This document shows positions 1-5,275 of a DNA stretch of 5,275 nucleotides, piece by piece. This DNA is from Bordetella sp. GTDB taxonomy: Bacteria > Pseudomonadota > Gammaproteobacteria > Burkholderiales > Burkholderiaceae_B. The DNA is taken from NCBI GenBank assembly GCA_027450125.1, contig DAIDKG010000396.1, positions 1-5,275 on the forward strand, given 5' to 3'. The notes beneath the pieces are model-generated. The model did not search any database. It was not told the DNA's origin and saw only the letters and a list, made by a program, of their open reading frames with translations. The number at the start of each line of letters is the position of its first letter. The stretch's first letter is position 1. Both the position numbers and the translations under genes were made by a program.

Positions 1-2
1 CG

Positions 3-404
3 GCCGGCCGCAAGAAAGGCCTGATCGTGGTGGCGATCCTGGCTGCCATCGTCGGCTGGCTCTACGGCAATTCGAGCAGCGTGCAAATGGCCACGCTGCT
101 GGGCTTCACACTCTTTAGCCTGACCTACCTGATGGTGGCGCTGGGCATCGCCACCTATATTCCCGAGCTCTTCGCCACGGAAAACCGCATGCGCGCAAAC
201 GGCATCGCCAGCTGCGCCGGCCGCATCACCGGCATTCTCGCGCCGCAGCTGGTGGTGGTGCTGTTTGCCGCGGGCGGCGTCAGGCAGGTGCTCATGGTGA
301 TCGCCGCGGTGCTGATCGTCATGGCCGCGGTACTCGCCGTCTTCGGCGTCGAGACCAACCGCCGCCCGCTCGAGGAGATCGCTTCCGAGCCCGATGGCGC
401 CTGA
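3..404 (+). CDS. MFS transporter, C-terminal part (5' end outside window)
   Basis: This frame is open from the left edge (first full codon at 3) to TGA at 402-404, giving 133 residues. The start lies outside the window; a GTG at 27 is internal, because the frame continues upstream as AGRKKGLIV, the typical basic GRKK loop between transmembrane segments 8 and 9 of MFS carriers. Four hydrophobic segments follow (about residues 7-26, 31-55, 75-91 and 96-117), matching helices 9-12. After the second comes YIPELFATENRMRANG, which resembles the YxPELxPTxxRxxG signature of sugar-porter and metabolite:H+ symporter MFS families. The end, GVETNRRPLEEIA, resembles the PETKGxxLEEI tail of sugar porters. 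It probably imports an organic acid or sugar-like solute across the inner membrane with protons. The lyase gene starts 65 bases downstream on the same strand, so co-transcription and a related substrate are likely but unproven. Family assignment is firm; substrate is not visible. Confidence 0.88.
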   Translation, partial: AGRKKGLIVVAILAAIVGWLYGNSSSVQMATLLGFTLFSLTYLMVALGIATYIPELFATENRMRANGIASCAGRITGILAPQLVVVLFAAGGVRQVLMVIAAVLIVMAAVLAVFGVETNRRPLEEIASEPDGA

Positions 405-469
405 GGCATCGGGCCCGGCGAGAGCGCGCTACATATCCTGCAATACCCAGACCCAGTGAGAACCGCATC

Positions 470-1357
470 ATGAACACCACCCAACGCAGTGCCCACGACA
501 AGCGCCTCGCGCTCAAATCACGCCTGGCCCGGCCGGACATCGTCGTCGCGCCGGGAATATTCGAATTGATCTCGGCAAAGATGGCCGACGCGATGGACTT
601 CGAGTGCCTTTACATGACTGGATTCGGCACCGTGGCCTCGTATCTGGGCCTGCCCGACGCGGGGCTGGCCACCTACACCGACATGCACAACCGTGTGGCC
701 GCATTTTGCGCCGCGACGCACACCCCGCTGATCTGCGATGGCGACACCGGCTACGGTGGACTGCTGAACGTGGCCCATACAGTACGCGGCTACGAATCCG
801 CGGGCGCCGCAGGCATCCAGCTCGAAGACCAGGAGTTTCCCAAGAAGTGCGGCCATACGCCGGGGCGCCGCGTCATCGCCTGCGAGGACATGGTGAGCAA
901 GATCAAGGTCGCCGCCGCGACCCGGCAGGACCGGAACTTCCAGATCATCGCGCGCACGGATGCCCGCACTTCGCTCGGGCTGGACGAGGCGCTGCGCCGC
1001 GCCGATGCCTACGCGCGGGCAGGCGCCGACGTGCTTTTCATCGAATCGCCGGAGAGCGTCGAAGAGCTGGAGAAGATCGGCGGCGCCTTCGACCTGCCGC
1101 TGCTGGTCAATATCGTCGAAGGCGGCCGCACGCCGCAGCTGCCGCCGGCCGAGCTGCAAAAGCTGGGCTTCTCCCTGGCGATCTACCCTGCTTCGGGCTT
1201 TCTTGCCATGGCGCAGGCGCTGCGGCAGGTCTACGGCCAGATCCACGCTCTCAAGGGCACCCGCGACAGCGAGGGCAGCCTCTATTCGTTCGCCGACATG
1301 TGCGAACTGATGGGGTTTCCCGAAGTCTGGGCCTTTGACCGGGCGCATGCACAGTGA
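470..1357 (+). CDS. Isocitrate lyase/PEP mutase family enzyme (2-methylisocitrate or dimethylmalate lyase-like)
   Basis: A complete 295-residue protein, the usual length for PrpB-type lyases, expected to be a cytosolic (beta/alpha)8 barrel. Visible active-site elements in order: YMTGFGT (48-54), the substrate-binding loop; DGDTGYG (90-96), with Asp90/Asp92 for Mg2+; QLEDQ (117-121); KKCGH (125-129), the lyase loop with catalytic Cys127; RTDAR (162-166); FIESP (190-194); NIVEGG (214-219); and IYP (238-240). The Cys loop and the N-I-x-E and YP pattern favour a C-C bond-cleaving lyase acting on a branched 2-hydroxy dicarboxylate or tricarboxylate (releasing pyruvate or a similar keto acid) over PEP mutase. 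Oxaloacetate decarboxylase remains possible. No prpC or prpD is visible, so prpB is not assigned. ATG at 470 is preceded by GTGAG at 456-460, a modest ribosome-binding site. The MFS gene lies just upstream on the same strand, and the LysR gene converges from downstream. Confidence 0.9.
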   Translation: MNTTQRSAHDKRLALKSRLARPDIVVAPGIFELISAKMADAMDFECLYMTGFGTVASYLGLPDAGLATYTDMHNRVAAFCAATHTPLICDGDTGYGGLLNVAHTVRGYESAGAAGIQLEDQEFPKKCGHTPGRRVIACEDMVSKIKVAAATRQDRNFQIIARTDARTSLGLDEALRRADAYARAGADVLFIESPESVEELEKIGGAFDLPLLVNIVEGGRTPQLPPAELQKLGFSLAIYPASGFLAMAQALRQVYGQIHALKGTRDSEGSLYSFADMCELMGFPEVWAFDRAHAQ

Positions 1358-1442
1358 CGTGAGACGCCGGCGTGATTTCCCCGGCGCCCGCAGGCCGCGA
1401 GGCGCCGGCGATGCGCTTTGCATCCGGCATCAACGGGCAGGC
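1358..1442. other. Convergent intergenic gap between lyase and LysR genes
   Basis: The 85 bases between the two stop codons hold no credible gene. They contain a strong GC hairpin (1381-1408) and a second, overlapping weaker one: GATGC 1410-1414 pairs with GCATC 1420-1424 around a GCTTT loop, with outer support from GCCG 1404-1407 and CGGC 1425-1428. The two share bases 1404-1408 and so are mutually exclusive in their full forms. Confidence 0.6.
1381..1408. terminator. GC-rich hairpin, candidate bidirectional terminator without U-tract
   Basis: CCGGCGCC at 1381-1388 is perfectly complementary to GGCGCCGG at 1401-1408. The stem can extend with CGC 1389-1391 against GCG 1397-1399 if A1400 bulges, leaving a five-base loop. 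It lies 24 bases after the lyase stop and 35 bases beyond the LysR stop, the right place to end both convergent transcripts. Neither strand has a T-run after the stem, so it is not a canonical intrinsic terminator; it may act as a pause or 3'-end-protecting structure, with Rho doing the termination. Confidence 0.4.
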
Positions 1443-2378
1443 TCATCCTGAAACGGCAGGCGCAGCCGCGGCCGAGTCAGCGGCCAGCGCCGTGGCGGGC
1501 GCCGCCTGCAGCAACGCCTCCAATCGCTCGATGCGGTGCCGATGGGGCGTGGTGATGGCGTAGAAATGCTCATGCAGCTGCGGGCACTGCCCGACGATGC
1601 AAAGCAGCCCGTTGCGCAATTCATCCTGAACCACCACTTCGGGCAACATGGCGAGCCAGCCGCTGTCGCGGGCAATCAGCCGCAGCATGGCCATATCGTC
1701 CACTTCGGCGCGCACCTGGGGCTTGACCTGCGCCGTGATGCACAACGCATCGAACTGGGAACGCACGGCATGATGCCGCCCCGGCAGCGCGATTTGCAGC
1801 CCGTCCAGATCCTGCGGCACACGCAGATGCTTGCCGCGCCAAAGCCGCGACGGGCCGATCAGCGACAGCGGCTGCCCGCCGAGAAACCGGCTGTGCAGCG
1901 GCCGCTGCGGATCGGCGGTGACCGGCTCGTTGGCCAGCACCAGATCCAGCTGGTGCTCGGCCAGCCGTCCCAGCAGATGCTCCAGCGGGCCGGACTCCAG
2001 CGTCAATACCACCGAGGCATCGCTCAAGAGGGGGCGGAAGAGATTTTCCTGGTAGTTGCGCGACATGGTGGACACGCTTCCGATGCGCAGGCGCATCACG
2101 CCCTCGCCATGGCCCTGCAGCCGCCCCAGCAGCTCCTGCCCCAGGCCGAAGATGTTTTCGGCATAGGCCTGCACCAGGTGGCCTGTTTGCGTCAGCACCA
2201 GCCGCCGTCCCTCGCGGATGAACAATGCGTCGCCCAGGCGTTCCTCCAGTTGCCGGATTTGCGCGGACAGCGATGACTGCGACGTGTGCAGTTCCTTGGC
2301 TGCGCGCGTCAGATGCCCGAGCCTGGCAACGCGCCAGAAATACAGCAGGTGATGGAAATTGAGTTGCTCCAGATTCAT
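1443..2378 (-). CDS. LysR-type transcriptional regulator, divergent from dabBA
   Basis: A complete 311-residue LysR-family protein. The N-terminal winged helix-turn-helix covers about residues 6-65: LLYFWRVARLGHLTRAAKEL leads into the recognition helix (SQSSLSAQIRQLEERLG, 33-49) and the wing (FIREGRRLVLTQTG, 53-66). A linker helix follows (about 67-90), then the periplasmic-binding-protein-like effector domain (about 95-290) and an Ala-rich tail. The FHHLLYFWRVAR opening and the VDDMAMLRLIARDSGWLAMLP segment (226-246) resemble the NhaR-like subgroup, but that is a recollection of style, not an alignment. The ATG at 2378-2376 is the only possible ATG start, since an in-frame TAA lies nine bases upstream (2390-2388) and the next Met is residue 105. 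No Shine-Dalgarno is present. Divergence from dabB across 97 bases, the classic LysR arrangement, suggests it controls dabBA and itself; its effector is unknown. A role like CbbR, sensing carbon status, is inference. Confidence 0.93.
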   Translation of the reverse strand: MNLEQLNFHHLLYFWRVARLGHLTRAAKELHTSQSSLSAQIRQLEERLGDALFIREGRRLVLTQTGHLVQAYAENIFGLGQELLGRLQGHGEGVMRLRIGSVSTMSRNYQENLFRPLLSDASVVLTLESGPLEHLLGRLAEHQLDLVLANEPVTADPQRPLHSRFLGGQPLSLIGPSRLWRGKHLRVPQDLDGLQIALPGRHHAVRSQFDALCITAQVKPQVRAEVDDMAMLRLIARDSGWLAMLPEVVVQDELRNGLLCIVGQCPQLHEHFYAITTPHRHRIERLEALLQAAPATALAADSAAAAPAVSG

Positions 2379-2381
2379 TGT

Positions 2382-2394
2382 TCTATTTTATAGA
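2382..2394. promoter_or_regulatory. Candidate LysR-type operator (T-N11-A palindrome)
   Basis: TCTAT-TTT-ATAGA is a perfect inverted repeat with five-base arms and a three-base centre, and its outer bases satisfy the T-N11-A rule of LysR boxes. It begins four bases upstream of the regulator's start codon and covers its predicted -10, so binding here should repress the regulator's own gene. Relative to the predicted dabB start (near 2441) its centre is at about -53, close to where LysR proteins bind to activate. AT-rich DNA produces such palindromes by chance, so confidence is moderate. Confidence 0.5.
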
Positions 2395-2412
2395 TGATTT
2401 TGTTCTTATCAA
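2385..2412 (-). promoter_or_regulatory. Predicted sigma70 promoter for the LysR gene
   Basis: On the minus strand, TTGATA (2412-2407) is separated by 16 bases from TAAAAT (2390-2385). Only six bases separate the -10 from the ATG at 2378, so the expected transcription start falls on or next to the start codon. That would give a leaderless mRNA, consistent with the lack of a ribosome-binding site. Confidence 0.45.
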
Positions 2413-2434
2413 TATATTTTACAGAATCAATAAT
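2406..2434 (+). promoter_or_regulatory. Predicted sigma70 promoter for dabBA
   Basis: TTATCA (2406-2411) is separated by 17 bases from AATAAT (2429-2434), matching 4/6 and 5/6 of the consensus hexamers. Transcription would start near 2441, leaving a leader of about 35 bases before dabB. An alternative, TTGTTC (2400-2405) with CAGAAT (2422-2427), scores less well. The -35 overlaps that of the regulator's promoter on the other strand. Confidence 0.45.
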
Positions 2435-2475
2435 GCACTGCACCATGGCGTCCATCGATTCTTTTCGGACCAGCC

Positions 2476-4032
2476 ATGACCACCACGCCCGCATTGATTC
2501 CGCTGCTCCCCGCCGTGTTGATGGGAATGGGAGCCCTGCTCTCGAGCCGATTTTCTGCAATAACCCGCCCCTGGCGCGTCTTCATGCCGCTATCCGCGCT
2601 TGCTTTTGCCGCCAGCCTTTACAGCGCCTGGCCGCACGCGCGGCTGCCGGCAGACCTGTCATGGCTGGCATTGACGCCCCTGGGCGGCCTGCTGGCCGCG
2701 CTGGTGCAATTGCTGGGAACGGTCATCGGCGCGTTTTCCGCACGCTATCTCGAAGGAGAAGACGGCCAGAAGCGCTACGCCGCGGCCCTGGCGGGCATGC
2801 TGGCCTCGGTGCATCTGTTGCTGCTGGCAAACCACTGGCTGGTGCTGATCGCGGCCTGGTCCGTGATCGGAGCTGCCTTGCAGCACTTGCTGTGCTTCTA
2901 CGGCGACCGCCCGTTCGCGCGCCTGGCGGCGCACAAGAAGCGGCTGGCCGATCGCCTGGCCGACGCGCTGTTGCTGGCCGCGGCGATCCTGGCATGGCAT
3001 GCGACGGGCAGCGGATCGCTCAGCGATTTGGCCCGCCACATCGCCGCGCACGGGGCCGGCCCCGCACTGCAGTGCAGCGCCGTCTGCCTCGCGCTGGCGG
3101 TCATCCTGCGCACGGCCCTGCTGCCGGTGCACGGCTGGCTGATCCAGGTCATGGAAGCGCCCACGCCCGTTTCCGCACTGCTGCACGCCGGCGTCGTCAA
3201 TCTGGGCGGGTTCGTGCTGATCCGCTTCGCCGCCCTGCTGGACCACGCGCCGGCCGCGCGCTGGCTGCTGGCGGCAATGGGCCTGATCACGGCGGTGCTG
3301 GCCGGGCTGGTCATGCTCACCCGCATCACCATCAAGGTGCGGCTGGCCTGGTCTACCGTCGCGCAAATGGGTTTCATGGTGCTGGAATGCGGGCTGGGGC
3401 TGTACACCTTTGCCGCGCTGCACCTGCTGGGGCATTCGCTCTACAAGGCGCACCACTTTCTCTCGGCCTCCAGTGCGGTGCGCCAGACCCGCCTGCAGAT
3501 GCTGCAAGACCCGGCGCCCGTTCACCCCGCCAGCCTGCTGCTGGCACCGATGGCCGCCGCCGCGGTGCTGGGCACGCTGCGCGGCGCAGGCGTCGGCGCC
3601 GACTGGCCCTGGTGGTGGACCGTCTCGCTGGCGCTGGCCTGGGCGCCGCTTCTGTGGCTGCCGCGGCAAGGCACGGCGGGTGCGGCCCTGCGCCGCGCCG
3701 CCGCCGGGCTGATCCTGATCTCGGGCCTGGGAGGCGCCGCCTCGCTGACGCACCTGCTGCCCCTCGGTCTGCACGACGCGCCCCAGGCCGCATCCGGCTG
3801 GCTGGCGCTGTCCGGCCTGGCGGCGCTGTACGGATGCCTGGCCTTGCTGCAGTGGCGCGCGCGGGCCTTGGCAACATGGCGCGGCTGGAGCTATGCCGGC
3901 TTCTATATCGACGAGTACTACACGCGCCTGACCCTGCTGCTGTGGCCCACCCCCTGGACGGCCGCGGCCAAACCCGCAGCTCCCAGCCCTGCAACCTGGA
4001 ATGCCGGCGCCAGCGCGGCAAACGTCTACTGA
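2476..4032 (+). CDS. dabB: DabB, NuoL-like membrane subunit of the DAB inorganic carbon transporter
   Basis: A complete 518-residue, very hydrophobic protein of the proton-conducting antiporter family (PF00361; NuoL/MrpA-like), often misnamed NADH dehydrogenase subunit 5. The hallmark LLPVHGWLIQVMEAPTPVSA (215-234), followed by LLHAGVVNLGG, marks transmembrane helix 7, and H316-xxx-H320-xxx-K324 with the preceding WSTVAQMGFM (292-301) matches the NuoL helix 8 region. A complex I operon is absent; the DUF2309 gene follows after 19 bases, the diagnostic DAB arrangement. In the known system DabB carries the cation flow that energises CO2 hydration by DabA on the cytoplasmic face. Arg212 stands where NuoL has the helix 7 lysine, and Ser129 where NuoL has the helix 5 glutamate (by hand alignment). 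ATG 2476 is the first start after an in-frame TAA at 2431-2433; only CGGA (2466-2469) resembles a ribosome-binding site. The soluble C-terminal tail is Ala/Pro-rich. Confidence 0.93.
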   Translation: MTTTPALIPLLPAVLMGMGALLSSRFSAITRPWRVFMPLSALAFAASLYSAWPHARLPADLSWLALTPLGGLLAALVQLLGTVIGAFSARYLEGEDGQKRYAAALAGMLASVHLLLLANHWLVLIAAWSVIGAALQHLLCFYGDRPFARLAAHKKRLADRLADALLLAAAILAWHATGSGSLSDLARHIAAHGAGPALQCSAVCLALAVILRTALLPVHGWLIQVMEAPTPVSALLHAGVVNLGGFVLIRFAALLDHAPAARWLLAAMGLITAVLAGLVMLTRITIKVRLAWSTVAQMGFMVLECGLGLYTFAALHLLGHSLYKAHHFLSASSAVRQTRLQMLQDPAPVHPASLLLAPMAAAAVLGTLRGAGVGADWPWWWTVSLALAWAPLLWLPRQGTAGAALRRAAAGLILISGLGGAASLTHLLPLGLHDAPQAASGWLALSGLAALYGCLALLQWRARALATWRGWSYAGFYIDEYYTRLTLLLWPTPWTAAAKPAAPSPATWNAGASAANVY

Positions 4033-4036
4033 TCCC

Positions 4037-4041
4037 GGGAG
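4037..4041 (+). promoter_or_regulatory. Ribosome-binding site of dabA
   Basis: GGGAG lies ten bases before the ATG at 4052, in the 19-base gap after the dabB stop. It supports this start and translation from a shared dabB-dabA mRNA; it is stronger than anything before dabB. Confidence 0.6.
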
Positions 4042-4051
4042 CACGACACCT

Positions 4052-5275
4052 ATGAACGCCATCGACTTCGCCCCGCAAGCAAGCGACGCCTCGCACCTGC
4101 AGGGCGCGGCTGCCGCGAACGCACATGCCAGTGTGCAGGCCGCCTGCGAACAGGCCTGCCAGGCCATCGCTCCCGCCTGGCCGCTGGATCGCTCCATCGC
4201 CGTCAATCCGCACTGGGCCCGCATCGGCATGCCGGTGCGGCGGGTGGCCGCGCGCATGGCGGTGTTCAGCCGCATCCAGGTGTTTGCCCCGCGCGCTCTG
4301 CTGCGCCAGGCCTGGCAGGAGGGCAGAATTGACGCGACCGACCTGGCCCATGCCCTGTCGATGCTGCCCGCGGGAGACGCCACGGCGTGGAACGTGGAAC
4401 GCCTGGTCGCAGTCCTGGACACGGCCTTGCGCACGCCCCAGCTGCCATTGCTCATCGACATCCTGGACAACGACGCCCGGCGCAATACGCGGCTGTCCTG
4501 GCGGCAGGCCATCACGCACCAGATCAGCCAGACCTGCGCCGCCTATTTCGACACGCAGCAGGCCGAATGGCAGCCCGAGCGCAGCCAGGGCCTTTATGCG
4601 TTCTGGCGCGACACGCTCAGCCACGATCATGGCATCGGCACGCTGATGGGGCTGCCCGAGCTGGGCAAGGCGCTGGGCGCGCTGCCGCCGACCCGGGAGG
4701 CTGCCGAGCGCTGGGCGCTGGAGCGGCTGCAGCTTGCCCCTTCCCTGTGGGCGGACTACCTGGAGGCTGTGCTGCTCACCCTCAACGGCTGGGCCTCCTG
4801 GTGTTCGTACCTGAACTGGCAGGCGCAGCAGGACGGGCGCGTCGATCCGCATTTGCGCGACCTGCTCGCCATTCGCCTGGCCTGGGGCGCCATTTTGCTG
4901 GACGGCAAGGATGATGCCGACACGCGCCAGGCTTTCGGCGCCTTGCAGCGCGCCTGGCGCCAGGCCCCTGCCCTGCTGGCGCAATGCGAGCAGGAGCTGC
5001 TGGCCGACGAGATCTGGCAATCGGCCCTGGAAATCGGCTATCAGCGGCAATTGTCCGAACGGCTAGCCGCGGCCCGTCCGTCGCCGGGTACCGGGCAGAA
5101 GATCGAAGCGCAGGCCGTTTTCTGCATCGACGTGCGCAGCGAGCCCTTGCGCCGTGCACTGGAAACCGCCTGGCCGGCCGCGCAGACCATCGGCTTCGCC
5201 GGCTTCTTCGGCTTGCCGATAGCCTATACGCCCTTGGGAACCGCGCTGCGGCGCCCCCAGTTGCCGGGCCTGCTA
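4052..5275 (+). CDS. dabA: DabA (DUF2309), N-terminal half, 3' end outside window
   Basis: The frame runs open from ATG 4052 to the right edge, giving 408 codons with no stop. Family signatures in order: WPLDRSIAVNPHW (43-55), which resembles the PLxxFIAVNPL opening of DUF2309 proteins; HDHGIGTLMGLPELGK (191-206); NGWASWCSYLNWQ (245-257); and QAVFCIDVRSEPLRRALE (354-371), then GFAGFFGLPIAY (381-392). In the CIDVRSE motif, Cys358 and Asp360 correspond to two zinc ligands of the beta-carbonic-anhydrase-like site of DabA (C351 and D353 in the Halothiobacillus protein, from memory). The remaining His and Cys ligands lie in the missing half; proteobacterial DabA proteins are about 800 residues. 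DabA is a peripheral cytoplasmic protein that pairs with DabB and converts CO2 to bicarbonate one way, using the ion gradient. Residues 1-40 are Ala-rich and poorly conserved. GGGAG ten bases upstream supports the start. Truncation comes from the window edge, not from visible damage. Confidence 0.94.
   Translation, partial: MNAIDFAPQASDASHLQGAAAANAHASVQAACEQACQAIAPAWPLDRSIAVNPHWARIGMPVRRVAARMAVFSRIQVFAPRALLRQAWQEGRIDATDLAHALSMLPAGDATAWNVERLVAVLDTALRTPQLPLLIDILDNDARRNTRLSWRQAITHQISQTCAAYFDTQQAEWQPERSQGLYAFWRDTLSHDHGIGTLMGLPELGKALGALPPTREAAERWALERLQLAPSLWADYLEAVLLTLNGWASWCSYLNWQAQQDGRVDPHLRDLLAIRLAWGAILLDGKDDADTRQAFGALQRAWRQAPALLAQCEQELLADEIWQSALEIGYQRQLSERLAAARPSPGTGQKIEAQAVFCIDVRSEPLRRALETAWPAAQTIGFAGFFGLPIAYTPLGTALRRPQLPGLL

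Larger units (their letters stand above)
2379..2475. promoter_or_regulatory. AT-rich divergent lysR/dabB control region
   Basis: This 97-base region separates two divergent starts. Bases 2379-2433 contain only 10 G/C in 55, a sharp contrast with the GC-rich surroundings. It holds predicted promoters for both directions, a T-N11-A palindrome, an AATATATT palindrome (2411-2418), and a direct repeat of ATCAATA at 2408-2414 and 2426-2432. The repeat copies overlap the -35 and -10 regions predicted for dabB. This layout is what a LysR-controlled divergent pair normally shows. Confidence 0.75.

Noticed and set aside
518..1423. 301-codon minus-strand frame opposite the lyase gene
   Set aside because: Composition typical of an antisense shadow, and it covers the conserved KKCGH and DGDTGYG coding on the other strand.
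1404..1434. Minus strand reads like part of an enterobacterial REP element (GCCGGATGC...GCATC)
   Set aside because: Only one short copy, no matching second half of the REP consensus and no other copies in the window; better explained as a local hairpin.
1536..2276. 246-codon plus-strand frame inside the LysR gene
   Set aside because: A Gln/His/Arg-rich shadow; the opposite strand encodes a full LysR protein with an intact helix-turn-helix.
2476..4032. Interpretation of dabB as a respiratory complex I nuoL gene
   Set aside because: No other nuo genes adjoin it, the neighbour is DUF2309/DabA, and complex I channel residues appear substituted.
2394..4055. 553-codon plus-strand frame overlapping dabB
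   Set aside because: An Arg/Gly/Ala-rich product in another frame; dabB carries the clear NuoL-like motifs. Its apparent start lies in the promoter region.
2659..4515. 618-codon open frame on the minus strand across dabB and dabA
   Set aside because: It is rich in Gln, Arg, Ala and Gly with no membrane or domain pattern and lies opposite well-supported dabB/dabA motifs; long antisense frames are expected with this third-position GC bias.
3374..5050. 558-codon open frame on the minus strand across the dabB/dabA junction
   Set aside because: Low-complexity Arg/Ala/Pro/Gln composition, no recognisable domain, and fully antisense to two conserved genes.
1..5275. CRISPR array, insertion sequence, tRNA or rRNA
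   Set aside because: No repeat-spacer periodicity, transposase motifs, paired terminal repeats, or tRNA/rRNA-like sequence seen on reading; intergenic gaps are all under 100 bases.

Overview
The window is uniformly GC-rich, with strong G/C bias at third codon positions and long open antisense frames as a by-product. The one clear exception is an AT-rich divergent promoter (10 G/C in 55 bases, 2379-2433). Gene style (an MFS carrier beside a PEP-mutase/isocitrate-lyase-type enzyme, and a LysR regulator divergent from a DabB/DabA pair) suggests a proteobacterium, most likely a betaproteobacterium of the Burkholderiales/Alcaligenaceae type. That placement is inference from composition and protein style only.

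Layout: (1) 3-404 (+), the C-terminal 133 residues of a major facilitator superfamily transporter cut by the window edge. (2) 470-1357 (+), a complete isocitrate lyase/PEP mutase family enzyme with an intact lyase motif, 65 bases downstream and probably co-transcribed with the transporter. (3) 1358-1442, a short convergent gap with a strong GC hairpin. (4) 1443-2378 (-), a complete LysR-type regulator. (5) 2379-2475, a 97-base AT-rich divergent control region. (6) 2476-4032 (+), a complete NuoL-like membrane protein, DabB. (7) 4052-5275 (+), the first 408 codons of DabA (DUF2309), cut by the right edge just after the first half of its zinc site.

The central system is the dabB-dabA operon. DabAB (called MpsAB in staphylococci) is an ion-gradient-driven inorganic carbon accumulator: the beta-carbonic-anhydrase-like DabA hydrates CO2 to bicarbonate, coupled to cation flow through DabB. 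The LysR gene is transcribed away from dabB, and the control region holds back-to-back predicted promoters whose -35 boxes overlap. A 13-base palindrome of the T-N11-A type sits on the regulator's own -10. This fits a local, autoregulated switch for bicarbonate supply. The transporter/lyase pair on the left looks like a separate carboxylate uptake and cleavage unit that meets the regulator tail to tail.

The family is known. The parts that deserve a second look are the DabB channel-residue substitutions, the compact overlapping promoter with a probable leaderless regulator mRNA, and the unassigned substrate of the transporter/lyase pair.
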